Position numbers and translations under genes: made by a program. Shown piece by piece: positions 1 to 6,147 of a stretch of 8,219 nt of DNA (within the stretch, counting starts at the first letter, position 1; every line of letters starts with the position of its first letter). The notes beneath the pieces were generated by a model. That model was not told the origin of the DNA and did no database searches. It saw nothing but the letters and a program-made list of their open reading frames with translations. The stretch is from WHSV01 sp050694055 (lineage in GTDB: Bacteria > Actinomycetota > CADDZG01 > WHSQ01): positions 1 to 8,219 of the forward strand of contig JBOGWX010000002.1 of NCBI GenBank assembly GCA_050694055.1. The letters run 5' to 3'.

Positions 1-2
1 GG

Positions 3-107
3 GCCCACAACAACGATCCCAAGCCGTTCGTATGGACTGCGACCGCTGAGTCCATCCTTGAGAAAGTCAGGCGAGGCCGGGTGGCCCTGACCCAAGCGTC
101 AGTCTAA
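3..107 (+). CDS. IS630-family transposase, C-terminal end (partial)
   Basis: The frame enters from outside the window and gives 34 residues ending in TAA. It contains NNDPKPFVWTATAESIL, which matches the well-known C-terminal signature of IS630-family DDE transposases (a DPKPFVWT-type block followed by a helix). The catalytic DDE residues lie upstream of the window. After the stop comes TTGTGAGACACTACACTAG (109-127). Its position right behind the transposase and its CTA/TAG ending suggest the right terminal inverted repeat with a TA target, but the left end is not available for comparison. The family call rests on this short block only; whether the gene is intact cannot be judged here. Confidence 0.75.
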   Translation, partial: AHNNDPKPFVWTATAESILEKVRRGRVALTQASV

Positions 108-461
108 TTGTGAGACACTACACTAGCGACACCGAGATATCCGCCGTGACCCTGCTCATCGCCACCTCCCTGGGACGCCTCCACTCTGTAATAGGAGTGA
201 CGCCATGGAAGACCAAGACTCATCGGGTTGATCGAGATTCACTCCAACCTTACGAAACCAGGTGCCAACCCTCGGCTCGTTTACTGAAGGCCACGAGTTC
301 GCATCGCTCAGAAAGTCTCGGAGTGGTCCCGCAGGTTACGCCTCCCGAGGAGCTGCCGAAGGAGGACCGTTCGAGGGGAATTCCACCTAACCGTTTGAGG
401 TACGGACAAGCGGATGAGAGCATGGCGCGTCCAGAACGAGGGGAATGCTTAGAACGAGGAG
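108..461. other. Gap without a recognisable gene (IS terminus and flank)
   Basis: After the probable IS630 terminus at about 109-127 no frame has convincing coding character. An ATG at 204 has a good ribosome binding site (AGGAG at 193-197), but its frame stops after 8 codons. It may be the first codons of a broken gene. No tRNA, hairpin terminator or repeat is evident. The promoter of the hydrolase gene at 462 is presumably in this stretch, but I see no clear -35/-10 pair. Confidence 0.4.
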
Positions 462-1286
462 GTGAGCGACACGCAGCCAACAAACGGGGAGCCCGAAACG
501 GGTTACGCGCCGGTGAACGGCCTGCAGATGTATTACGAGATTCACGGCTCGGGTGGGGTTCCGCTGCTTCTGCTGCACGGCGGTCTGTTCAACGTCGACC
601 TGCAGTTTGGTGAGGTCCTGCCCGGCCTGGCACAAACGCGTCGAGTGATCGCTGTGGACTTCCAGGCTCATGGACGGACCGGCGACACCGACCGCCCTCT
701 GACCAGTGCCTATCTGGCGTCTGACGTAGTGGGTTTGCTCCAGCACCTGGGGGTCTCGCAGGTCGACGTGTTCGGGTTCAGCGTGGGGGGCGGTGTGGGG
801 CTGTACCTGGCGATCAAGCACCCCGAGTTGCTCCGCAAGCTGATTGTGTCATCTGTGTCGTTCCACCCAGACGGTGACCGGCCAGAGAACTCCGAGGCCG
901 TCGGCGAGATGACGGTCGACATGATCGCCGGCACCCCGATGGAGCAGGATTACGTGGCCAAGTCGCCGAACCCGGACAGGTTGCAGGATCTGCTCAACAA
1001 GCTGGGGGCGTTCGACAAGGGTTTCACCGGGTGGTCGGACGATGAGATCAAGGGGATCGCCGCACCGACGTTGCTCACCTTCGGCGACTGCGACGCGGTC
1101 ACCCTGGAGCACGTCGTCCGTTTCCTGCAGCTGCGTGGTGGCGATGTCAACGGCGACTTCGTCGGTGTCCCGGCCTCGCAGTTGGCGGTGTTCCCGGGGA
1201 CCACGCACTTCTTTGGAATGGCCCGCACCGCGTTGGTTCTGGACGTCGTGACTACATTCCTCGACGCGCCAGACGTCGCCTCCTGA
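462..1286 (+). CDS. Alpha/beta-fold hydrolase
   Basis: This is a complete 274-residue protein of the alpha/beta hydrolase fold, a usual length for the single-domain family. The oxyanion-hole HGG is at residues 39-41. The nucleophile elbow GFSVGG puts the serine at 107, the acid is Asp209 or Asp211 in the FGDCDAV block, and the histidine is His249 in GTTHF, so the whole triad is present. There is no signal peptide, so it is probably cytoplasmic. The opening GYAPVNGLQMYYEIHG is typical of small actinobacterial esterases/hydrolases. The substrate cannot be inferred. The GTG at 462 is the first possible start after a TAG at 450. The GAGGAGG directly before it sits too close for an ideal ribosome site, so GTG 513 (residue 18) is an alternative. 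The gene stands alone between IS debris and a non-coding stretch. Confidence 0.9.
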   Translation: MSDTQPTNGEPETGYAPVNGLQMYYEIHGSGGVPLLLLHGGLFNVDLQFGEVLPGLAQTRRVIAVDFQAHGRTGDTDRPLTSAYLASDVVGLLQHLGVSQVDVFGFSVGGGVGLYLAIKHPELLRKLIVSSVSFHPDGDRPENSEAVGEMTVDMIAGTPMEQDYVAKSPNPDRLQDLLNKLGAFDKGFTGWSDDEIKGIAAPTLLTFGDCDAVTLEHVVRFLQLRGGDVNGDFVGVPASQLAVFPGTTHFFGMARTALVLDVVTTFLDAPDVAS

Positions 1287-1899
1287 CCCAGCAAATCACA
1301 TCGCATCCCAGCATCCCGCCGCCGAGGCCTTGTGCTCTCTGACATCCCTAGGTTGGGAAGCACCCGGGCACATGTACCGCACTCGATGCTGTAGCGGGCG
1401 CCCGTACAGGGTGACGAGATTCCCTGACGGCTCCAACGGGGGTTGGTTGCTCCTATCATCGAGAGATGCCCACGCCGGTGCTGGTGCGAGGTGTTTCACC
1501 CTCCGTCGTAAAGCCCCAGGTCGGTGGGAATATTGCTTCGTCCTTGGCCGGCCAGCACGCACCCGGGCCGGGGGTGCCTAGTCGCGCTTGCCGAGCAGAC
1601 CGGGAGCTTACGGTCTTGTGCGCAGCGCTCTGACGCGAATAATTACCGGGGAGACGCTCTGCCGTCTGAGTCAAGGGCATGCCGGCTGTCTACACCTACC
1701 CGTCAGAGGCCGCCCGCAAGGACATGAACTTCGCTGATCGCGCCTCGTCGATTCCCTGGTTGGCGAGCTCGTCGGCCTCGAGGTTCAACTCTATTCGGAG
1801 CGCGCGCGTCAGCGACCGTCGGGCAGGTGCTGCAGGCATGTGAACTGGACACGACCTGGCGTTCTCAGACGCTGTCAGGGGTCGGGGAGGATCGGTACG
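1287..1899. other. 613-bp stretch without a confident gene
   Basis: Both strands hold only short frames of about 50-90 codons with no recognisable domains. Two could be remnants. One is a 47-codon minus-strand frame near 1690-1838 containing RIELNLEADELANQGIDEAR, which is protein-like and GC-rich at third positions. The other is an ATG frame from 1466 preceded by GAGAG. Neither is long or familiar enough to call. The only clear structure is the inverted repeat at 1389-1409. The position beside a truncated oxidoreductase suggests decayed DNA. Confidence 0.4.
1389..1409. repeat. Inverted repeat with outer CTGTA/TACAG arms
   Basis: The arms CTGTA and TACAG flank a perfect 10-bp palindrome, CGGGCGCCCG. 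One unpaired G follows the left arm. It could fold into a ten-pair hairpin with a bulge or serve as a dimeric repressor operator. It lies 100 bp after the hydrolase stop codon and is not followed by a T run, so it is not a canonical intrinsic terminator. No adjacent gene clearly starts from it. Confidence 0.4.
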
Positions 1900-2340
1900 T
1901 CACGGCGCCGCAGCAATCGCGGCGGCGGACAGCGAGATTGCATCCTGGTCTGCGAGCAGCCGTGCGATCGGAAGATCGAGCGCGGAGTGGTACGGCGCGA
2001 GCCCATCGAGCACCTCCGGTCGGGCCGACGCGGTGACGCCAACGCTGCCGAGCTCAACATCCATTGCCTCGAAATGCTGGCGATGGCGCTCGTTTATGTT
2101 CCGGTAGTCACCCTCCTCTTCGCGGAGTCGCTGCAGCGAGCCGGGGCCCACCGCGACTCGGACGTACGAAGCGACGACCGGGGCGGCGCGTCCCGCCTTG
2201 TCGGCTCCTTCCTGAACCCACCTGCACGCCGCCGCCGCTTGGGCGGACAGCATCCAGTTGAGCAGGACACCGTCGGCAAGCGCGCCACCGACCCGGCACA
2301 TCCGCCGTCGCATAGCTGCCACGACGATTCTGAAGTTCTG
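1900..2340 (-). pseudogene. LLM-class (probably F420-dependent) oxidoreductase, C-terminal fragment
   Basis: The minus-strand frame gives about 145 residues with the native end (SAAAIAAAP, then TGA). The block RMCRVGGALADGVLLNW and the later VASYVRVAVGPGS and LGSVGV are typical of the C-terminal half of luciferase-like monooxygenase family proteins, many of which use F420 in actinobacteria. The full family is about 280-330 residues, so the N-terminal half of the barrel is missing. Homology can be followed on the minus strand to about 2335-2340 (FRIVVAAM), just before three direct repeats begin at 2349. The frame itself continues into the repeats without a start codon of normal context. I infer truncation by insertion of a mobile element. 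A GTG at 2322 opens a frame but would lack half the fold, so function is unlikely. Confidence 0.75.
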
Positions 2341-2348
2341 ACCACTAA

Positions 2349-2439
2349 CGGAACGATGTGATGCTGGAAACCCGGCTAAGAGCGGAACGATGTGATGCTG
2401 GCAACCCCGCCTAAGAGATTCGGAACGATGTGCTGCTGG
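2349..2439 (+). repeat. Three direct copies of a 19-bp repeat, likely end of an IS21-type element
   Basis: CGGAACGATGTGATGCTGG occurs at 2349-2367 and 2383-2401 without mismatch, and at 2421-2439 with one mismatch (C for A). The similarity between copies 1 and 2 extends downstream (AACCC ... GCTAAGAG), giving units of about 34-38 bp. Multiple short direct repeats inside the termini are a known feature of IS21-family elements, where they are transposase-binding sites. The position exactly at the break in the oxidoreductase gene supports an element end, perhaps beginning at TGACCACTAA (2338-2347). No istA follows on the right, so the element itself is gone. Confidence 0.6.
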
Positions 2440-2543
2440 TCGTGATCTAGGCCGAAGGTCCTGCTGAGCGAGGAGAAACCGTTTGACCAGGTAGCCATGA
2501 GTATTCGGCAGTGCTCGAGGACGCCCGAAACATCACGAGCGGA

Positions 2544-2585
2544 CCTTTCAAGGCGGTAGCACGGGTTCAAATCCCGTTGGGGCCA
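2544..2585 (+). tRNA. tRNA-Glu(UUC) 3' fragment, probable attachment site
   Basis: The segment reads as the 3' 42 nt of a tRNA. It has the anticodon loop CTTTCAA (anticodon TTC), the 3' anticodon stem GGCGG, a four-base variable region TAGC, and the T arm ACGGG-TTCAAAT-CCCGT. The acceptor strand TGGGGCC and discriminator A complete it. All of this matches tRNA-Glu. The 5' half is absent: the bases before CCTTTCAA (CACGAGCGGA) do not pair with GGCGG, and no matching GGCCCCA acceptor strand is found upstream. A break in the anticodon arm with a perfect 3' half is the usual result of tyrosine-integrase insertion at a tRNA gene. The fragment lies 14 bp before the stop codon of the thioesterase gene. 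It is not a functional tRNA. Confidence 0.8.
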
Positions 2586-2599
2586 CTCCGGTCCGGGCG

Positions 2600-3304
2600 C
2601 TACTTTGGTTCGATCCAGAGCGCGTGGCTCGCCGCTCGCAGCTCCCCATCCCAGGTGAAGATGGCCGAACCGGCATAACGTTTTCGCCCATCCCGTCCCA
2701 GGGGCCAACCGACCACCACGTGTGGCTCCCCGCCCTTAACGGGCCCAAGCAGGTTGCCGCGCATCCGGGCTAACAGGGAGAGCGATGGTCCGGCCTCGAC
2801 GGCGGTAGCGAAGAAGGTTGGGCAGTCCAGCACTGCCCAGACGATCTCGGGGGGTGTGAACCCCTGTCTGTCCGTGACGGAAGGGTGCGGCGTCCAAGCA
2901 GTTGCCACCAGGTCTCGCCCAGGGACCGGTCCGGGGAAGACGCGAAGGCCGTCCCCCGCTGATCGTTCCGGGCCACATACGAAGCACGTCGGGAACGGAT
3001 GTTCCTCGAAACCAATGTAGCTTCCGGAGGCGGCCTCGGCCTCTGACACGCCGATTGGATCCGGAACTGCGATCTCCACTTCGGCAGCCTGCCCCTCGGC
3101 TAACAGAGTCTCTCCGTCGAAAAGCAGCACGGCTTCTCGTTCGTCGCGCAAGATGTTGAGCGATCGCTCGAGGGGTGTGGGGCTGCGAAGCGAAACTTCT
3201 GCTTCCCCCCTGACGAGGCGCGCCACGACCCCGCAAACGAAACCGCCGTTTGCGGTGTCCGGAGGTCCTCGAAACTTCCGGGCGATTACTATCTGTTCGA
3301 CCAC
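2600..3304 (-). CDS. Thioesterase-superfamily (double hotdog) protein
   Basis: This is a complete 234-residue soluble protein. The N-terminal half (about 10-82: FRGPPDTANGGF, then SPTPLERSL) and the C-terminal half (about 130-230: PPEIVWAVLDCP, then VVVGWPLGRDGRKRYAGSA) each look like a hotdog unit, so a double-hotdog acyl-CoA thioesterase-like fold is my inference. Between them is the conserved CFVCGPERSAGDGLRVFPGPV block with a CxxC pair (Cys107, Cys110), familiar from actinobacterial conserved proteins. The substrate is unknown. The GTG start at 3304 is supported by AGAGG about 9 bases upstream and by family-like N-terminal residues (VIARKFRGPP). A small ORF ends four bases before the start, so translation may be coupled. 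Its 3' end lies close to the tRNA-Glu fragment. Fold call fairly sure, enzymatic role moderate. Confidence 0.8.
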   Translation of the reverse strand: MVEQIVIARKFRGPPDTANGGFVCGVVARLVRGEAEVSLRSPTPLERSLNILRDEREAVLLFDGETLLAEGQAAEVEIAVPDPIGVSEAEAASGSYIGFEEHPFPTCFVCGPERSAGDGLRVFPGPVPGRDLVATAWTPHPSVTDRQGFTPPEIVWAVLDCPTFFATAVEAGPSLSLLARMRGNLLGPVKGGEPHVVVGWPLGRDGRKRYAGSAIFTWDGELRAASHALWIEPK

Positions 3305-3307
3305 ACC

Positions 3308-3394
3308 TCAACCTCTGGGTCTCGGGGGAGGGAGCCAATCAAGCAAGGGCTCGGCAAGCGTCATCCACTTGCCCGATTCGACCTGGAGATTCAT
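3308..3394 (-). CDS. Small upstream ORF, 28 residues, coupled to the thioesterase gene
   Basis: An ATG at 3394, preceded on the minus strand by GGATGGAGAA, opens a 28-codon frame (MNLQVESGKWMTLAEPLLDW, then a proline/arginine-rich end). It ends in TGA four bases before the GTG of the next gene. The ribosome site AGAGG of the thioesterase gene lies within its last codons. I do not recognise the peptide. It could be a real small protein, a translational leader or chance; the start context and the close coupling argue for translation. Confidence 0.4.
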   Translation of the reverse strand: MNLQVESGKWMTLAEPLLDWLPPPRPRG

Positions 3395-3543
3395 TTCTCC
3401 ATCCTCGCCGCTCTAAGTAACAACGCCAAGCATTCTCATCTCTCCCTACATAAGCCGGTCAGGCCTGAGAGGTTCGAATAGGATCCACTTAGCCCCACCC
3501 AGGTCGGATCTACCTCCGTTCAACCATTCACGGCTCGATCCAG

Positions 3544-4422
3544 CTATTTGGTCGGGCGCATCCGAACAAGATGACGCAGCTTGTCGGGGTTGCTGACCGC
3601 ACGTACCGTCTGCACCAGGCCATCGGCGATATCGAGCGACACAACTCCCACTGGGCGTCCGCTGGGATCCAGCAACAACGCCCCTGGTTGGCCATTGACC
3701 TCCGTGTAGCGAATGTCGCTCACACCCAGACGGGCCGATTGCCTGCCGATCCCGAGGAGTAAACGGAGCACCCGCTCCCGGCCGTAAAGGGGGCGGGGGA
3801 AGGCGGTAGCCTTGCCGCCACCGTCGCCGTACGCGACCACGTCTGCGGCAAGCAAACGCTTTAGGCCCTCCGTATCTCCGGACACGACCGCGTCGAAGAA
3901 GCGACGTGACAGCTCCTCGCGCTTCTGACGTGAAGCCTCAAAACGAGGCTTCTTCGCCTCGATTTGTCGACGGGCACGGAGCGCGATCTGGCGACAATTG
4001 TCCTCGCTCTTGCCGACCACAGCTGCGATTTCGTCGTAACCGTAGTCGAGCACGTCGTGAAGGAGGAAGACCGCACGCTCGACGGGGCCGAGGCTCTCGA
4101 GCAGGACGAGAAACGCGAGCGACAGCGAGTCCGCGATCTCGGCGTGCCGCACAACCTCCGACTCAGTGTCGGTCAGAAGAGGCTCCGGTAGCCAGGTGCC
4201 GACGTAGCTCTCTCGACGCACGCGCGCCGATTGCAGGTGGTTGATGGCGAGTCGGGTGGTAACCGTGGACAGCCACGCCTTGGGCGAGTCGATGTCCGCT
4301 CCCTTGCTCGTTTCGCGGTGGAAGCGCAGGAACGCTTCTTGCACGATGTCCTCTGCCTCGCTCGCGCTGCCCACCATCCGGTAGGCAATCGAGAACAGCA
4401 GTGGACGGAGTTCCTCGTACAT
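3544..4422 (-). CDS. ECF41-family RNA polymerase sigma factor with SnoaL-like C-terminal domain
   Basis: A 292-residue extracytoplasmic-function sigma factor. Region sigma-2 is about 1-70 (SEAEDIVQEAFLRFHRE, then SPKAWLSTVTTRLAINHL) and sigma-4 about 105-155 (LGPVERAVFLLHDVLDYGYDEIA). The WLPEPL motif (77-82) and the SnoaL/NTF2-like domain (about 168-285) with DGGGK at 200-204 and NPDKL at 278-282 are hallmarks of ECF41. In this group the fused domain, not a separate anti-sigma factor, controls activity. The ATG at 4422 is preceded by GGAGGAGGACC, a strong ribosome site, and begins with the usual MYEELRPLLFSIAYR. The longer in-frame start at 4581 adds 53 residues without family character and overlaps the divergent promoter. 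The divergent doxX-like gene fits the known habit of ECF41 genes sitting beside their targets. Confidence 0.93.
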   Translation of the reverse strand: MYEELRPLLFSIAYRMVGSASEAEDIVQEAFLRFHRETSKGADIDSPKAWLSTVTTRLAINHLQSARVRRESYVGTWLPEPLLTDTESEVVRHAEIADSLSLAFLVLLESLGPVERAVFLLHDVLDYGYDEIAAVVGKSEDNCRQIALRARRQIEAKKPRFEASRQKREELSRRFFDAVVSGDTEGLKRLLAADVVAYGDGGGKATAFPRPLYGRERVLRLLLGIGRQSARLGVSDIRYTEVNGQPGALLLDPSGRPVGVVSLDIADGLVQTVRAVSNPDKLRHLVRMRPTK

Positions 4423-4466
4423 GGTCCTCCTCCGGGTCTTCCGCGCAGCGATATTCGTCTTCTTCC

Positions 4467-4495
4467 TAAGACAAGGTAGCGCCTCTGCTGTAACA
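4467..4495 (-). promoter_or_regulatory. Candidate ECF41-type promoter reading into the sigma factor gene
   Basis: On the minus strand TGTTACA (4495-4489), a 15-bp spacer and TGTCTTA (4473-4467) resemble the ECF41 promoter signature (TGTCACA at -35, GTC core at -10). They also resemble the opposite-strand pair at 4521-4550, with the shared string CTTGTCTYAG. It lies 45 bp before the ATG. If real, the sigma factor activates its own gene, which is not the general rule in this group. Confidence 0.45.
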
Positions 4496-4520
4496 CCTGC
4501 TCCGATCCTTCGACCCCCGC

Positions 4521-4550
4521 TGTCACACGGGCCCGCTCCATCTTGTCTCA
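4521..4550 (+). promoter_or_regulatory. ECF41-type promoter of the DoxX-family gene
   Basis: TGTCACA at 4521-4527 is an exact match to the described ECF41 -35 element. After 16 bp, TGTCTCA (4544-4550) supplies the GTC core of the -10 element (consensus CGTC). The start codon of the doxX-like gene is 49 bp downstream, leaving room for a short leader. Together with the divergent ECF41 gene this makes the membrane protein gene the likely target. Confidence 0.7.
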
Positions 4551-4598
4551 GAGGTGAGAGGCAACCACGAGACCCCACCAAGCAAAAGGAGCGGACAA

Positions 4599-5177
4599 AT
4601 GAATGCAGCGAATGTGTTGAACATCGTCCTCTGGAGCGTCCAAGGCTTCCTTGCGCTCTTCTTTCTAGCGGCCGGCGCCCCGAAGATCTTCGGCCGCGGC
4701 ATAGAAAAATGGACCGGGTTCTCCGACCTGCCCCGGTCTCAGGTGGTCTTCACTGGCTTTGCGGAGGTCCTTGGCGCTGCTGGCCTGGTGCTGCCCATGG
4801 CGACCGGCGTCCTGCCGTGGCTAACCCCCCTGGCTGCCGTCGGCCTCGCCGTCATCGTCCTCATGGCCGCCGGGTTCCACGTGCGAGCCGACGAACGCCT
4901 CCCCGCCGTCGAGACAGGACTCTGGGCCGGCATCGCCGCCACGGTTGCGATCGGCCGTTGGGATCTTGTCGCCTCTGGCCCCGAGGTTTCGCCGTGGGTC
5001 CTGGTTGCAGCCCTATGCCTGCTGGTACCTGCGTCCATCATCAACGTCATCGTCCTCTGGAAGCGTTCTGCGGAAAGCGGCATGTCGGCCGACAATCGTA
5101 GTGATCGCAAAAGGCGTGGGGAACTTCCCGATGAACGACACCTCGAGCGGTCCGGCGCGTGGACTACGGGAAACTAG
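4599..5177 (+). CDS. DoxX-family integral membrane protein
   Basis: A 192-residue protein with a DoxX-like four-helix plan. Hydrophobic stretches lie at about 8-26, 48-66, 72-93 and 132-154, with a shorter one near 107-119. The N-terminal AAGAPKIFG and FTGFAEVLGAAGLVLP blocks are typical of DoxX/DoxX-like proteins. The biochemical role of most such proteins is unsettled, though some take part in redox or thiol-stress complexes. After residue 157 comes a polar tail of about 35 residues, longer than usual, possibly a read-on into non-conserved sequence. The ATG at 4599 is chosen over an upstream ATG (4554) because AAAAGGAG sits eight bases before it and the family begins here. It is transcribed divergently from the ECF41 gene, behind an ECF41-type promoter. 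Confidence 0.85.
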   Translation: MNAANVLNIVLWSVQGFLALFFLAAGAPKIFGRGIEKWTGFSDLPRSQVVFTGFAEVLGAAGLVLPMATGVLPWLTPLAAVGLAVIVLMAAGFHVRADERLPAVETGLWAGIAATVAIGRWDLVASGPEVSPWVLVAALCLLVPASIINVIVLWKRSAESGMSADNRSDRKRRGELPDERHLERSGAWTTGN

Positions 5178-5237
5178 AGCACTCCTCGCAGGCTGCGCTC
5201 TATCGATCTCTCCGCTAATACCTCCAGCGCACGGACC

Positions 5238-5445
5238 TTAGAAGCCCGATCGGGTCAGCGCGACCACGACGGCCATCAACAGGAAGGTGGCGCCCGCGTG
5301 CCGGCTCACCCACTCTCCCAACCGTCCCGGCTTTCTCGTAGACCATCAGAGCCGTCAGCACGGCCATCCAGGTCAAGTTTGCTACGCCTACCGCGAACAT
5401 CAACAGCATCAACGCCCAGCAACATCCGAGACAGAACAAACCGTG
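5238..5445 (-). pseudogene. DUF2182 membrane protein, decayed C-terminal remnant
   Basis: The minus strand reads HGLFCLGCCWALMLLMF, followed by GVANLTWMAVLTALMVYEKAG. These are the conserved final transmembrane segments of DUF2182 (predicted metal-binding integral membrane proteins). A one-base shift near 5320-5330 then moves the frame to RLGEWVSRHAGATFLLMAVV and the end TRSGF with TAA at 5240-5238. The 208-bp span (69 codons plus one base) confirms a single-base insertion. Upstream of 5445 only scraps of the family pattern are left (a stop codon, then FVMR near 5510-5520), and the earlier helices are missing, their place taken by the next gene. It is a dead fragment. Confidence 0.7.
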
Positions 5446-5561
5446 GTAACACTAGCGAATGCCAGTTCGCCGCTGTCATTCACTCAGGTGCCGCCTTCAG
5501 GGCTGGGCCCGCATCACAAACAGGCGAATCTGGCAGTCGGATGCGGTGGGCGCGGCGATCC

Positions 5562-6146
5562 TCAGCGTGCTCCGGCTCTCCCACTCGCTGCCCGTGCTGC
5601 CTTGGCTACTCTGATCTCAGGACGATAAAGGGAGTCGGCGGCGACGTTTCCCTGTGCTGGAGGGAAGAGTGCCTGGGCAACCTGGACCGTACTCTCACAT
5701 GTCCGCAGCAACGACTGGGAGACACCCTCCGGGAGGAGGGATGCGACGATCTCGAACGCGCGTCCATCTGGCGCGGAATACACGGCGGTAGGCTCCGCGA
5801 AAGGAAACGTTCGTGCCAGAGTCGCAACGAACCCGTGGACGAGGTACGCGTCGTCCAGCAATCCCAGAGTCCCGAAAGACGATTCAGGCAGCAGATCCTC
5901 ATCGTCAAAGAGGTAGTGGAGAATCGAACCCGTCGCGAACGCGACGGAACGACCGCACCGCGGGTCTTTCGACACGCCGAGGGCCCACGCGAGCGCGTCG
6001 GGAACCGAGCGCAGAAACGGCACGAGCACAGTTGCGAGATGCTCGACGTCGTCGTCCGGCACATCGTTCGCGTGTCGCCGAAGCGTGTCAGAAAAGCCAC
6101 CGGCAGTGATCTCTTCATCGAGAGCATGCTTGAGGAGGTCGATCAT
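5562..6146 (-). CDS. YkvA/DUF1232-like protein
   Basis: A 194-residue protein. The central part (about 42-112: PFLRSVPDALAWALGVSKDP, then a hydrophobic helix and FDDEDLLPE...LGLLDDAYLVHGF) matches the DUF1232/YkvA pattern, in which a helix is followed by an acidic D-LIP/E turn and a G-LDDA helix. The function of that family is not known. The N-terminal 40 residues are charged and helical. The C-terminal tail after about 165 (basic, Ala-rich) has no family counterpart and may have been altered by the junction with the DUF2182 remnant. The ATG at 6146 comes one base after the TAG of the preceding gene (6150-6148), so the two are translationally coupled; a longer start at 6200 would overlap that gene. 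Third gene of a three-gene minus-strand run. Confidence 0.65.
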   Translation of the reverse strand: MIDLLKHALDEEITAGGFSDTLRRHANDVPDDDVEHLATVLVPFLRSVPDALAWALGVSKDPRCGRSVAFATGSILHYLFDDEDLLPESSFGTLGLLDDAYLVHGFVATLARTFPFAEPTAVYSAPDGRAFEIVASLLPEGVSQSLLRTCESTVQVAQALFPPAQGNVAADSLYRPEIRVAKAARAASGRAGAR

Positions 6147-6147
6147 G

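Noticed and set aside
204..230. Eight-codon ORF with a good ribosome site
   Set aside because: Too short to support as a gene; recorded only as a possible broken gene start.
2440..2585. A complete tRNA-Glu, possibly with an intron in the anticodon arm
   Set aside because: GAGGACGCC at 2517-2525 recalls the D-arm region, but there is no matching 5' acceptor strand and no pairing partner for the GGCGG stem, so only the 3' fragment is supported.
3459..3468. Palindrome TCAGGCCTGA downstream of the sigma factor gene as a terminator
   Set aside because: No loop of normal size and no T run on the minus strand.
4423..4581. 53-residue N-terminal extension of the sigma factor from an ATG at 4581
   Set aside because: It lacks family similarity, covers the divergent promoters, and the ATG at 4422 has a strong ribosome site and the usual N-terminus.
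5175..5199. Hairpin AGAGC/GCTCT as a terminator of the doxX-like gene
   Set aside because: Only five pairs, a long loop and no T run.
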